From: Rhabdophis nuchalis
Taxonomy: Eukaryota; Chordata; Lepidosauria; Squamata; Natricidae
Direction of reading: 5' to 3'
Length of the DNA: 64,000 nt
Assembly: GCA_039707465.1 (NCBI GenBank)
Contig: CM077648.1
Span: forward strand, 18,094,619-18,158,618
Every line of letters starts with the position of its first letter. The stretch's first letter is position 1. Both the position numbers and the translations under genes were made by a program. Shown in pieces: positions 31,493 through 43,594 of this stretch. The notes under the pieces were generated by a model. That model ran no database searches, had not been told where the DNA came from, and saw only the letters and a list, made by a program, of their open reading frames with translations.

Positions 31493-31556
31493 CTAGAGAA
31501 TAAGATGTCCCCAACCCCCTTTGTCCCTCAGGTCACATGGTCCAATCAGTCCAGGT

Positions 31557-31826
31557 CAGTGGCGGATTCCTACCGATTCGGACCAGTTCAGCTGAACCGG
31601 TAGCAGCTTGGCGGCCTGGGTCGCTGGAACCGGCAGCCACCCAGGTCAGCCATGCCCCCAAACTGGTTCTCTTGGCGGCACCATAGGTGGTGCCATCCTG
31701 TTTTTTACTTCTGCACATGCAATTTTAATTGTGCTGCTCATGCGCGTGCACACACACATCAAGTGCACACACGTGTGGCGCATCCCTGAACAAACCAGCA
31801 GTAGTCTCTGCCGGAACCCAACCCTG
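31557..31826. mobile_element. hAT-type element (CAGTGGCGGATTCCTACC family)
   Basis: Perfect 8-bp duplication GTCCAGGT at 31549-31556 and 31827-31834. Ends CAGTGGCGGATTCC and CCGGAACCCAACCCTG. The interior GACCAGTTCAGCTGAACC and GGCGGCCTGGGTCGCTGG matches the element at 29880. Confidence 0.85.
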
Positions 31827-32341
31827 GTCCAGGTGTAGGCTCAACTTTGCTAACTGTCCATTGAAACAACCTTGGTTCACACGCCGGTTGGGAGATGTAA
31901 TGGCTAGCTGGCTGAGGCATCACTTTCCTGAATCCCATGCCTTTCCCTTTCCCCTTGAATGGCAACCAAGAAACGAAGTAGAAGTAAGCATGGCTTCAGC
32001 TGAAGTCATTTTGCAGGTTGACACAGTGTCTCTGAAGGTTTTAGCGGAACCTTCTTCCAGTCCTGTCACAGGAAGCTGCCTTCTAATGAGTCATTCCATT
32101 GATCCATTTTGCTCAGCCTTGTCTCCATACTTGAGCAGTTATTATCCAGTACCTCTGCCTGGAGATGTCAAGGAATGTACCTGGGACCTTTTGCACATGA
32201 AGTATCACAATTTCTTCTTTGTTTTCTATGAAAAATTCTGCAAAATGCTGTTAATTCTAACCTTACAACAAAGATAGCTGGGCTTCTTATCTGCATTGCC
32301 TCAAAGAACAAAAACAAAAAAAAAAGTTCCATGCTTTATTC

Positions 32342-32508
32342 CAGTAGTTCTCAGCCTGTGGCCTGTGGACCCCTAGGGGGGGGGGTGATGTCACAGGGGG
32401 TCCATGAAGGTTTGAATAAATATTTTTGATTTAAATCTTGACTTAAGTCCATGGCCCCAAAAGGTATTTAAAAGGGCTCCATGGTGAAGAAAAGATTGAG
32501 AATCACTG
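32342..32508. mobile_element. hAT-type MITE (CAGTAGTTCTCAGCC ends)
   Basis: Ends CAGTAGTTCTCAGCCTGTGG and AGATTGAGAATCACTG. Flanks CTTTATTC (32334-32341) and CTTTATGC (32509-32516), 7 of 8 identical with a TA centre. Length 167 bp. Confidence 0.75.
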
Positions 32509-32524
32509 CTTTATGCCTTATTAT

Positions 32525-32887
32525 CAGGGGTGTCAAGGCCCGGGGGCTGGTTCCAGCCAATGGGGTGCTTAGATCTGGTCCATGGGGCAGAGGACCAACA
32601 AAGGACCAGACCACGGTGCTTCTGCCAGTGAAAACAGAGCACAGAAGAGCTGGGTGTGGAGGAAGCCATCACTGCATGTTGCTGGAGGCCAGCGCAGCCA
32701 AAAATGGAAGTCGTGAGGGCCACGGGTGGCACTCAGGAGCCCATTTTTTTCTGGCAGAGCGCTTGGGGCCACCACAGGTGCTCCCGCCGTGAGTGCTGTC
32801 AAGCTGGCCATGCCCACCTTGGCCCCGACCCCCAAGATCAACACAACCCTTATGTGGCTCTCAATGAAACTGAGTTTGACACCCCTG
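32525..32887. mobile_element. hAT-type MITE (CAGGGGTGTCAAGG ends)
   Basis: Ends CAGGGGTGTCAAGGCC and GAGTTTGACACCCCTG are inverted. The interior ATCTGGTCCATGGGGC and CTGCCAGTGAAAACAGAGC is shared with the split copy at 54327. No clean target duplication. It lies only 16 bp after the preceding element. Confidence 0.65.
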
Positions 32888-32895
32888 TAATAGAT

Positions 32896-33850
32896 GAACT
32901 CCAGCCACTTCATGTCAGAGAGACAATGGTGGAAACAGAAGGATAATTAACTCTACCTTCTATGTTACATATGCTGTTTTCCTAAAGCTCAATCTCCATT
33001 TTGTAGTAGTAGAAAGGCTTCTATACCCAAAAGAGGACAGCTGAGGTTTATAACTCCATACATGCAAGTTTTCTATACTCAACTTGCATTTCAACCCTTT
33101 TTCATGGCTGCAAGCACCGCAGCATTTGATAAATGAAAACAGGAAAGAAAGAGAAAAGAACTTTCCCCCTTTCCTGCCCTATTATGCTATTAATTCAAAA
33201 TAACTTCTAAAACCATTATAAATATTCAATGGTTATCTGGCAAACACAATCAGAAAGATATCTTCCTTCCTTGCTTTTAATGTATGCATTTATTAATCAT
33301 AACGTTTTATACTGGTTGCAACTCAAGGGGGTCTACATACATATGAGCAATGTCGAGGTTTATTTATATCCTCAAGTTTCTTTGCCTTCCAGGGTAGTCC
33401 AGTTTCTCTCTATGGGAGTGTAATTTGTTGTCAATATGTAAGGCTGCTGATTCATGAGGGAAAATTGTTTGGTTAGGTTTTTATTCCAGCTTTGGCAAGC
33501 TCTATTGTAAACATACAGTGAGGTCTTAATATTCATGAGATGATTTTGCTATAGGGCCTTTTTGTGGGGATAATTGAGCCATTGTCTTAAGAAGAATTAA
33601 GCGAGAATCTTGTTGGGGAAAAGAATCTGTAATTTTGATTTGGCTTCCTCCCTCGTTATAATCTTCCACAACTTCAGTCTCTGGCTCTAATCCTAGTCAG
33701 TAATAGCAATCTCTTTTGAGGAACATTTTAAGTATGTAAATAATAATAATAATAGCCCTCCTACTCATTATGTTCCCGCTCATTCTTTCATCCTTCTTCA
33801 ATAACTACTCTCAGGTTTATTAACTGGCTGCCTGTATTATGGGAGAGCTA
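32896..33850. other. No feature recognised
   Basis: AT-rich sequence; a short (AAT)n run lies at 33741-33753. Confidence 0.5.
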
Positions 33851-33854
33851 AAAT

Positions 33855-34602
33855 AAGTTTTGTAAGATAAGACAGGAGGCTAAAACCAGGGGTGAAATCA
33901 GCTTACCTTTGCTACTGGTTCGGTAGCGATGTGAGCACACGCTCACATTAGGCAGGGACCTTCCGTGCATGCGCAGAGCGTCAAAATGGGACGAGCCTAT
34001 TACTGAGCGTGCCTGCTAAGGTAAGTAGAACTGTGAGGGGTGGGGAATCCGCTGTGCCAGGCAATTTAAATTAGCTAGAAAGCAGGAAATCCGACAAATC
34101 TAGCTAATATAAATTGTCACCACTGATCATCAGAAATAAGACTTTGCCCGAACCGGTAGCATTTTTTAAAAATACCTGTTGAGGCTAACTGGTCCAAACC
34201 AGCAGCATTTTCATTTCTGGCTAAAATATATAAAGAAAGGTTGCTGGAATTGGGTATGTCTAGTTTAACGAAAAGCAGGACTAGGGGAGATACGATAATG
34301 GTGTTCCAATATCTAAGGGGCTGCCACAAAGAAGAGGGAGTCAAGCTATTCTCCAAAGCACCTGAAAGCAGGACAGGAAGCAATGGATGGAAACCAATCA
34401 AGGAGGGAACCAATTTAGATATAAGGAGAAATTTCCAATTAATCAGTGGAACAACTTGCTCCAGAAGTTATGGGTACTCCAAAATTGGAAGTTTTTAAAA
34501 AGAGATTGGATAATCACTTGTCTGGAATGGTATAGGTTCCTTGCCTGAATATGAGGTTAGACTAGAAGACCTCCAAGATCCCTTCCAACTTTGTTATTCT
34601 AT
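33855..34602 (+). mobile_element. CR1 LINE fragment interrupted by a hAT-type element
   Basis: The CR1 text GACAGGAGGCTAAAAC (33871-33886) resumes at GCTAAAATATATAAAG (34220), matching GTGGCTAAAACATATGAAG in the copy at 47420. The downstream frame 34241-34498 encodes MLELGMSSLTKSRTRGDTIM and CHKEEGVKLFSKAPESRTG. A 3' deletion removes the LTVRTIN block. It ends CCAACTTTGTTATTCTATAA without a tail array. Confidence 0.8.
33887..34219. mobile_element. hAT-type element inserted in CR1
   Basis: Left end CAGGGGTGAAATCAGC, right end CAGCATTTTCATTTCTG. Flanks GCTAAAAC (33879-33886) and GCTAAAAT (34220-34227), 7 of 8 identical and both belonging to the CR1 target. Length 333 bp. Confidence 0.75.
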
Positions 34603-34639
34603 AAGACACTTTTGTTTAAATTCTTTGTCATAGACATAT

Positions 34640-34864
34640 AGCGATAATACCTAGACTTCTATACTGCTTCACAGTGCTTTCCAGTCCTCTCTAAGTGGTT
34701 TACAGTGTCAGCATATTGCTCCCAATAATCTGGGTCCTCATTTACTGACCTTGGAAGGATAAAAGGCTGAGTCAACCTTGAAGTGGTGAGACTCAAACTG
34801 CCAAACTGCTGGCTGTCAGCAGAAGTAACCTGCAGTACTGTATTCTAACCACTGAGAACCACAG
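34640..34864 (-). mobile_element. tRNA-derived SINE, family B
   Basis: Reverse complement of the 1410 copy: CTCTCTAAGTGGTTTACAGT, CTGGGTCCTCATTTACTGAC and CAGTACTGTATTCTAACCAC. The tRNA-like head is at the right end near 34850. Confidence 0.8.
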
Positions 34865-35480
34865 CATATTACACTTCTGTGGTAAACGTAGCTTGTTGCA
34901 ATCAAACCACAGGTGATATTCATGCTTTGTACTTTAAATATTCCTACCCAATATTTATGGAATAAAAGTTAAAATTATGAGATGGAGGTCACATATGTGC
35001 AGCCTCTCCAGAAATCAGTAAAAATAAAGCATGTGCAAATCAAAAACAGCTATAAAATTACCCTATATAAAACATACTGAACAATTTGAGGAAAAATAGT
35101 TATTGCTAACATATTTTAGCAATCAGTGTTTTCCCTGATGGCACCACATAAAGTTCAACACATTGTATGCTATAATGAAACTCTTATCAGGCAATATCAA
35201 GAATATGTATGAAATGCTTAGTCTTCCTTAAACTTAGGAAGTTCATTACGAATGGCGTAACCAAATGATTTTTTTAAATTTAATTGTTTTGTTATCCCCT
35301 TCATTCTTATTCTCATTTAATCCTCTTTAAGTTACTCGCCTATCCAATCTGTCTTGCCTTTTCGATCTCTTCTATTTTTATAAAGGGATTTTTAAAAAAT
35401 AAATCCTAATTTTACGATATATAAAAATCCCAAGTGTAGAGAAAATAATATTTTAATCTAGCCAAGGTTATACTTAAAAT
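34865..35480. other. No feature recognised
   Basis: AT-rich, nothing supported. Confidence 0.5.
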
Positions 35481-35484
35481 AAAA

Positions 35485-35541
35485 TAAATAATTTAATTTA
35501 TAACCCGCTCTCTCTCCCCAAAGGGACTCGAGGAGGGGCAC
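35485..35541 (-). mobile_element. L2-type LINE 3' tail (short fragment)
   Basis: TATAACCCGCTCTCTCTCCC followed by AAAGGGACTCGAGG matches the 3' UTR end of the L2 copy at 21676. Only about 55 bp remains. Confidence 0.65.
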
Positions 35542-35545
35542 TTGA

Positions 35546-36494
<949 letters not shown>

Positions 36495-36506
36495 CAATCT
36501 ATACCT

Positions 36507-36795
36507 CAGGGGTGGGTTGCTGCCAGTTCAGTCTGGTTCAGCTGAACAGGTAGTAGAATTCAGGACTGGGTCGTAGAACCAGCAGTGACCAAGACCTGCC
36601 ATGTCCCCGAACCAATTCCCTGCTTGGCCGCTGCCATTTTGGATTTTACTGACTGTACAAGCGCAGTTCACTGTAAATTGTTCTGCGCATGCGGACAGAA
36701 CAATTTACATCAAACAGCATGTACACACACCCACATACACACACATTGCGCGCAGGTTGCAAACCAGCAGTAACGCAGGCAGCAATCTTCCCCTG
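36507..36795. mobile_element. hAT-type element (CAGGGGTGGGTTGC family)
   Basis: Flanks CTATACCT (36499-36506) and CTATACCC (36796-36803), 7 of 8 identical. The interior GTTCAGCTGAACAGGTAG and ACAGAACAATTTACATC is shared with 19600. It lies between a GATA array and another hAT-type element. Confidence 0.78.
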
Positions 36796-36814
36796 CTATA
36801 CCCTATGTATAGGG

Positions 36815-37185
36815 CAGTGATGGTGAATTTATGGCAAGGGTGCCACAGGCGGCATGCGGAACCATTTCTTAGGGCACGCGAGGCATTGCCCTGTTAGCTC
36901 CAGTGGGCATATGTGCGCTGGCCAGCTGATTTAGGCCTTCTTTTGAGGCCATTTTTCATCCTCTGGAGGCTTCAGGGAAGCTCCTGAAGTCTCTGGAGGT
37001 GCAGGGGAGGCTGTTTTCACCCTTCCCAAGCTCCTAGAAAGCCTCTGGAGCCTGGGGAGGGCAAAAATAGTGTGCCAAAAGCAGGGGGTCATGCAATTAG
37101 CATTATGGGTGTGGCACGCCCATGCACGACCCCCTTGTGCTCTCCCCTCTTTTGGCACGCGAGCCAAAAAGGTTAGCCATCACTG
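36815..37185. mobile_element. hAT-type element (CAGTGATGGTGAA family)
   Basis: Flanks GTATAGGG (36807-36814) and GTACAGGG (37186-37193), 7 of 8 identical. Ends CAGTGATGGTGAATTTATGG and GGTTAGCCATCACTG. The interior TTTAGGCCTTCTTTTGAGGC matches 20180. Length 371 bp. Confidence 0.8.
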
Positions 37186-37677
37186 GTACAGGGTATAAAT
37201 TAGTGTTCAGTGAGACTTAGTCCCAGGTAAATATGCCTAAAATGCAGTTTGTTGCAATTATGTATCAATTTTCCTAGAATTATTCCCAGAAGTGACTAAA
37301 ATCTCATTTTGAATCGGATGCAAAGAATATTACTTAATTTCCCTGGTTTGCTGTATCCTCGGTTTTGAAGTAGCATTGTAAAGATTTTGTTATTTGTATA
37401 TTCCTTCTGCTTGGAGACTGAGAGGTTTTATTACTGAAATATTTTTAATATTTTAATAAAAAATATACTATGTGTATACTTTGTAGAACTTTATCAATGC
37501 CTAGCTCAAATATAGAATGAATATTTCATAAGACCCACATATTAAGAAAACCCTTACCAATAAAACCCATCATTTTTACATTTTTGTCTGTTATAACATT
37601 CTCAAACTAAAACAGTAAGAAAAAGTCAGGTGAAGGAATACTTTAAAAGATGTGTTCCCCTTTCGGTACCTTTAGAT

Positions 37678-37812
37678 CAGGGATGTCCAAACTTGGGAAC
37701 TTTAAGACTTGTGGACTTCAACTCCCAGAATTCCCCAGCCAGCATAGCTGGCTGGGGAATTCTGGGAGTTGAAGTCCACAAGTCTTAAAGTTCCCAAGTT
37801 TGGACATCCCTG
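37678..37812. mobile_element. 135-bp palindromic hAT-type MITE
   Basis: Perfect 8-bp duplication CTTTAGAT at 37670-37677 and 37813-37820. The arms (about 65 bp each) begin CAGGGATGTCCAAACTTGGG and meet at CAGCATAGCTGGCTGG. Nearly the whole element is one inverted repeat. The copy at 53574 has the same length and is nearly identical. Confidence 0.95.
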
Positions 37813-37867
37813 CTTTAGATATTTTACAAAATAACTGAACCTGATCTGGACAGCACTGTGAGTAACT

Positions 37868-38444
37868 CAGAACTTTATACTACTCCATAAAATGTCGGGT
37901 TGATAAAAGGAATGGAGAGAAGACCTGCCCATTTTAGTCCAGACAAGAAGCCTAGCAGGAAATATGATTTCTGCCTTTATTGTAAGGTTTCCCTAGTCAT
38001 TCCTGACTCTAGGGGGCAGTGCTCATCTCTGTTTCAAAGCCAAAGATCCAGTGCTGTCCAAAGACTTCTCTGTGGTCATGTGGCCAGTATGACTGAAGGC
38101 CAAAGGCGCACAGAATGCTGTTACCTTCCCACCAAAGGTGGTTGCTATTTTTCTATTTGCATTTTTTACATGCTTTCGAACTGCTAGGTTGGCAGAAGCT
38201 GGGACAAGTAACGGGATCTCACTTCGTTATGCAGCACTAGGGATTCAAACCGCCGAACTGCTGACCTTTCTGATCAACAAGCTCAGCGTCTTAGCCACTG
38301 AGCCACTGCGTCCCTAGACTTTATAACTTTATAGTACTCCATAAATGCCAGGTTGATGAAAGGAATGGAGAGGAGAGCTGTCCATTTTAGTCCAGACAAG
38401 AAGCCTAGCGAGATATATTATCTCTATCTTTATTGTAAGGTTAC
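37868..38444. repeat. Direct duplication of about 120 bp on both sides of a SINE
   Basis: 37868-37988 and about 38322-38444 share GAAAGGAATGGAGAG-type text, TTTAGTCCAGACAAGAAGCC and CTTTATTGTAAGGTT, with about 10-15% differences. The SINE A at 37983-38315 separates them. Confidence 0.75.
37983..38315 (-). mobile_element. tRNA-derived SINE, family A
   Basis: On the minus strand it starts AGGGACGCAGTGGCTCAGTG and has AACTGCTAGGTTGGCAGAAG (plus strand) and TGGTCATGTGGCCAGTATGA. The tail complement TCATTCCTGACTCTAGGG corresponds to the Bov-B-like 'AGTCGGGAACGACT' motif. Confidence 0.88.
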
Positions 38445-38892
38445 ATTAACAGAATCTTGCAAATCTCAAAGTAGCTCTCCCACCCCTCACTTTTGCTCTC
38501 CAAAAAAATTAAGGAAAAAGTCTCAAATGCTTTTGCAGGTTGTAATTTTGTCTGCTGTTTATTCTGTAGTTTTTCCTTCTGTATCCCAGGTCATTCTCAC
38601 ATACTGTTCCGGTTATCTATCAAAATTGGCTTAATTAGGACCATAGTAAGACATCATTTTTATACTTGTGGAAAATGCCAGATGTTTCAGTGATCCCTCC
38701 CCCTGCCAACTGCCTATCTAAATTTAATTTCTATACTTCCTGTGCTAATGAATGGAACATGATTATGAAGAGCTTTCCAATAGTGGTACTTTTGTCTGCA
38801 ACAATTGAGGAAGCACGAGAAACATAGGGCACAAAATAGCCTTTGTAGGTAATGTTTGATTTTGAGTGTTATGTTTCCACATCACTTTAGGG

Positions 38893-39119
38893 CAGGAGTC
38901 AGCAACCCATGGCTCTGGAGTTGCATGTGGCTCTTTCATCCCTCTGCTGTGGCTCCCTGTTGCTCAAATATGTGTCACTACCACCACTGTGCGGCACCCA
39001 CCGGCACACAATTTATTGAGCTTTTTGACCCTCAGTAGCTTTTGTGGCTCCCGGTGTTTTCTTTTCTGTGGGAAACGGATCCAAATGGCTCTTTCAGTGT
39101 TTAAGATTGCTGACCGTTG
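38893..39119. mobile_element. hAT-type MITE (CAGGAGTCAGCAACC ends)
   Basis: Perfect 8-bp duplication CTTTAGGG at 38885-38892 and 39120-39127. Ends CAGGAGTCAGCAACC and GATTGCTGACCGTTG. The interior CATCCCTCTGCTGTGGCTCC is shared with 44344 and 53232. Confidence 0.88.
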
Positions 39120-39240
39120 CTTTAGGGAAACCGTTTAGAGAAATGTGGCATCTGGATGAAATATGAAAATAATGACCTTACCTCAACAACTCTTCTGATC
39201 TGGTTCTTAAAAGACTAGGAAATGGGGAGAAACAAATAAT

Positions 39241-39470
39241 AGGAGCCGTGGCACGGTGGTTAGAATGCAATACTGCAGGCTAACTCTGCAGACTACCAGT
39301 AGTTCAATTCTGACCAGCTGAAGGTTGACTTATCCTTCCATCCTTCCAATGTCGGTAAAATGAGGACCTAGATTGTTGGGGGCCATATGTTGATTCTGTA
39401 CACCACTTAGAGAGGGCTGTAAAGGGTTATTGAGCAGTATATATAAGTCTAAGTACTATTGCTATTACTA
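39241..39470 (+). mobile_element. tRNA-derived SINE, family B
   Basis: AGGAGCCGTGGCACGGTGG head, CATCCTTCCAATGTCGGTAA, CACTTAGAGAGGGCTGTAAA and a TATATAAGTCTAAGTACTAT tail. Confidence 0.85.
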
Positions 39471-39914
39471 TAGGCATAATCACTGGAAATCTGCTTCCCA
39501 CTAGTGAATGTGCAGATTATATGTCCAGAGTTGGTGAAGCAAAGCAGCATTTAATGCACACATCTGTATACGATCTGGAAAGCCATTAAAGCACATGTAA
39601 ATGTTATGAGATGTGCAGTACATTGACATTTTTTTCAAGGCAATTCACTTCTATAAATATCTACTCATAACTCAGCTCTAGGAAGAAGACAAAGGCAAAC
39701 AGAATGAAAACATTGCCAATAAAACTGCCTGGATTTGTCTAGGAAGTCACCAAGAATCACGCCTGACCTGAAGGTCAATAGACACATTCAACTAAAAGAA
39801 AACAAAAAGAAAACATATTGCTGCCTAAACTATAGTTGCTGAAGGTGGAAGGTCTGAAAAACTGCAGATTTCTTAGTTGTGATTGCTATTTTATGAATAG
39901 CAATCCATCTAAGA

Positions 39915-40050
39915 CAGGGCTGTCAAATTTGCGGCCTGCAAGCTGGAATGGGTCATGCACAGGCCACACCCCTGCCCAGTTTAGCAAAGGGGGGCAAAGT
40001 CCTGCTACATCAAGTGATGCCACCATGACATTGCAGGTTTGACACCCCTG
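39915..40050. mobile_element. hAT-type MITE (CAGGGCTGTCAAA ends)
   Basis: Perfect 8-bp duplication ATCTAAGA at 39907-39914 and 40051-40058. Ends CAGGGCTGTCAAATTTG and CAGGTTTGACACCCCTG. Length 136 bp. Confidence 0.9.
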
Positions 40051-40166
40051 ATCTAAGAGAAGCTTATGACTTCTGGTCCATTAAACATTTATTTGTTCGT
40101 TGAATTTTTATTCTACTTTTATATATGATTAGTTCAAGGCACATCTAATGCATATAATATTAAAAC

Positions 40167-40321
<155 letters not shown>

Positions 40322-40824
40322 TTATTCCTATTTCTTATTTTGCCCCAGAGAGTTCTGTGAAATAGAAAGCATTAGGAACAGTGATTGGCCCAAATGTTTT
40401 TTTAATTATTTTTAATTTTAAAAGTTAATTCTTGTACTTTGTCTAAGAACGATGTATTCCTAGTGTTCCAAACAATGTGGCTATCCATTATTCTGTGGTC
40501 CATTGACGTTATTCTTTTTAAATAAAGTATGAAAAAATTGTTTCAGTGGAGTCATTAAGCAAAAGAATAAATTTTCTTAGCACTGAAGAATAAGTAGATA
40601 GTATACCTTCAAGCCAGAAAACAGAAATGGCACTAGCAGTAGTAATCTGACATAGCTGAATGAACACTTATGGAATTAGGAACAAGCCGTGGCATAAAGC
40701 CACATGTTCCTGTTCAGATACAGTATTGTTTCTCCAACTGCCGAGGTATTTACGAACTGTACTGAATCAAATGCCTATGGAAAATGACGATCTGCCACAA
40801 TGATAGACCAAAATAGATTTTTTT

Positions 40825-40828
<4 letters not shown>

Positions 40829-40913
<85 letters not shown>

Positions 40914-40914
40914 A
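40829..40914. repeat. (GATA)n microsatellite
   Basis: About 21 units; the fourth GATA-type array in the window. Confidence 0.98.
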
Positions 40915-40944
40915 AATCAATTTTTGAAACAACACACACACACA

Positions 40945-41351
40945 CCATATTTTTCGGAGTATAAGACGCACCAAGGTTTTGAAGAGGCAAATTTTTAAAA
41001 AAAGTTTCTGCACTCTGCAGACCTCCCCCAAATGGCCCGTTTTTCGCAAAAATGGGCCCATTTTTTGTCAAAAAAAGGGGCATGCATAGCCTTTAGGAGG
41101 TTTATAGAGTGCTCCTGGGGGCTGGGAAGGGGCAAAATTGAGCAAAAAACAGATCGTTTTTCACTCATTTTTGCCCTCCCCAGCCCCCAGGAGCACTCTG
41201 CAAGGCTTCTAAAGGCTATGCAGGGCCATTTTGATGAAGGGGACAGGGTTTCAAGAGGCAAAAAATGCTGTATTCAGTGTATAAGATGCACCCAGATTTT
41301 CAGCCTCTTTTTTAAGGGGAAAAGGTGCATCTTATACTCCAAAAAATATGG
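40945..41351. mobile_element. Tc1/mariner-type MITE (CCATATTTTTCGG ends)
   Basis: Ends CCATATTTTTCGGAGTATAA and TTATACTCCAAAAAATATGG are inverted repeats. GC-rich AGAGTGCTCCTGGGGGCTGG and its complement lie inside. It is inserted beside an (AC)n run. The 117-codon frame is repeat sequence. Confidence 0.75.
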
Positions 41352-41923
41352 TGGTTGCAGACAACGTTATGGCATAAGATATTAAGAGAAAAATACACTT
41401 TCCTTTTTGTTTCAAATTCCTGATCCTAAAGCTTACTTCTCCTCAGGCTGATTTATACAAAAACTCAAGGAAATGGGTAATTAAAGCAGAGCTTGGAAAT
41501 CTTTCTGTATTTTTCTACTTTATTGTGTTTCTTCTTTTGCAACGATATGTAAGCATTGAGCAACTTTGAAAGCAAAGAATGTGTTAGTTAGAGAAAACCT
41601 TTGAAGCTGTGTCACTACAGCTTATCGTAGTTGTATATAAAATGCTGCCGAATGGCATCAGAATGCCAAACAGCGTGTACTAATGTAAGATTTGACATAT
41701 TTGAACAGCACAATAATTTGGAAGGCTTGTGTCACTTAGAGATTGTTCAAAATACAACTCGCATTGACTCAATATTTATGCATAATTTAATCCCATAATT
41801 GGTTGATAAGAGAATTCTTACTGTCAGCCGGTTGATGATTCAAAGTAATTTGAACCAAAGGTTGTTGGAGTGAAGAGAAAATTGATAGAAGAGTCATATT
41901 GGACTACATAAAAACTGGCATTT
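41352..41923. other. No feature recognised
   Basis: AT-rich, nothing supported. Confidence 0.5.
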
Positions 41924-41935
41924 GCTTCCTTTTTT

Positions 41936-42593
41936 TTTTATGAAAAAAGTTTTATTGGGTTTTATAAATTTTTTACAAATAAGGTAAAGGGTAAGTTGAG
42001 TAAAGACATTTTGAGAACTTTTTCGTCGAGGTCGTTGACTCCCTCCGAGCCTTCATACATAAAATAGATGTTTCATTTAACATACATTTGTACTACAAAG
42101 TGGAAAGAAATGCAAATATATCAATATAATAGAAGAAAAAAAACTATGCTAGCAAATGTGTTTAAACATCCAAACAAAATTATAATATAATAAAATAAAG
42201 TCATTTTTGAGATCTAAGTCTTTTGGCAATTGTATCTTCTTTTCCCTGGCCCCCAGTGGGTGGAGCCGCGGCCACCTCTGCTCCCCCAGGTTCATCCTCA
42301 AGGATTGAGGAATGTTTTTCAAGAAAAGCTTCCGCCTCTGCAATTGTTTTAATTCTTACTCTTCCCCCCTCCCAAAACACCAACATTCCCTCCGGCATCA
42401 CCCACTTAAACCAGACCCCCTTTTTAAATAATCTTTTGGACAAGAAGGAGTACCTCCTTCTTATCTCTCTAATCTTCTTCGGGACCTGTTTCAAGATAGC
42501 GATCTCTATTTATTGATAAACCAGGGGACTGTCTCTCTGTGCCCTCAATATCCTTTCCCTTGTGGACCTTCTGACAAATTTAATATGTATCTC
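41936..42593 (-). mobile_element. L1-type element with ORF1 joined directly to a poly-A 3' UTR (half-L1-like)
   Basis: The minus frame 42201-42494 encodes 97 residues with VPKKIREIRRRYSFLSKRLF, VWFKWVMPEGMLVF and IAEAEAFLEKHSS, the C-terminal domain of an L1 ORF1 RNA-binding protein. The reading continues upstream after one in-frame stop (HIKFVRRSTRERIL). Instead of ORF2 it is followed by about 260 bp of 3' UTR, a CCCAATAAAAC polyadenylation signal (complement near 41955) and poly-A (poly-T at 41931-41939). A 12-bp duplication GCTTCCTTTTTT at 41924-41935 and 42594-42605 delimits the insertion. The copy is 5'-truncated and non-coding now. Confidence 0.8.
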
Positions 42594-42605
42594 GCTTCCT
42601 TTTTT

Positions 42606-43269
42606 CCAAGGTTGACAGTTTCATGTAACTCTGCTAATCAACAGAACTACTTCAGATTAGTATAGTTTATGAAGATTCTTAGAAAACAGATAAGATTCTA
42701 CTGTTCTCTTTTTTTTAACTATCCACACCATCTCTGCCTCCTCATTTACTATTTCCCTTGTTTGTTTTTGCTACTCTGATTTATGTCTGAGCTATAGACA
42801 TAATTCTACAAGAAAGATGAGTGCAGTTGTACTTCTGATAGTATCACCGGTGCCTTGTCTTTGATCCTGCAGGAAACATGACAATTGTCCACACGTTCTC
42901 CTCGCTACAACATGCACACATAACATTACTAATTGGTTGAAAATATGTTACACAATCCTTTCTCCAAATTGTCACTGGTCCACTCAAAAAATACTTTCTG
43001 ATCTAATTTCTCACTTTGCTTCTAAAGTGGTCCCCCCCCCCCACACACACACATTAATTCTTCTGCATTTGCTACACCAAGTAGCCAGTCTTTGGCAAGA
43101 TTTTGATCTAATTTTAGAAGTAAGGCTCTGCCTTGTCTCAACTGGCCACATACAGCTATTGATTGCACTGAAAAGACCAAATATCTTGAAGGAAGGTCCA
43201 TTTAATTACAGAGGTACTTCCTGAGTTACACATTGCACAATACATCAATTAGTAGCGCTCTATAATGTA
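42606..43269. other. No feature recognised
   Basis: AT-rich sequence with a C-rich then (CA)n run at 43032-43053. Confidence 0.5.
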
Positions 43270-43594
43270 CAGGTTTCCCTGTCAGTCTTGTTTGATTCTA
43301 GGGCACGGTGTGGTACTCATCTTTGTTTTTTGGCTGTGGGAGCCAGTGTCTGAAGACAATTTCCATGGTCATGTGACCTGCTGGCTAGGAACTAAAGGCG
43401 CATGGAATGCTGTTACCTTCCCCCCTAAGTGGTACCTATTAGTCTATTTGCACTTGTGGGCTTTCAAACTGTTAGGTGGGCAGGAGCTGGAACAAATAAC
43501 TTTCCCCATTGCACAGAGCTCAGGTCTTAAACCTGGGCTGTCAACTCTCCAGCTGACAAGCTCAGCATCTTTAACAACTGAATCATCGTGCCCC
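43270..43594 (-). mobile_element. tRNA-derived SINE, family A
   Basis: Complement has TGACAAGCTCAGCATCTTT (head side, right end), GGGCAGGAGCTGGAACAAAT and TGGTCATGTGACCTGCTGG. It is older and more diverged than the copies at 37983 and 62233. Confidence 0.82.

Noticed and set aside
31729..32277. 182-codon frame starting MCCSCACTHTSS
   Set aside because: It begins in a hAT-type element with a CACA-rich run and continues into sequence without any domain; no evidence for expression.
32517..32895. 8-bp target duplication for the element at 32525
   Set aside because: CTTATTAT and TAATAGAT do not match, so the element is called only from its inverted ends and interior.
42201..42494. Host single-exon gene on the minus strand
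   Set aside because: The protein is an L1 ORF1 C-terminal domain, with poly-A and a target duplication around it.
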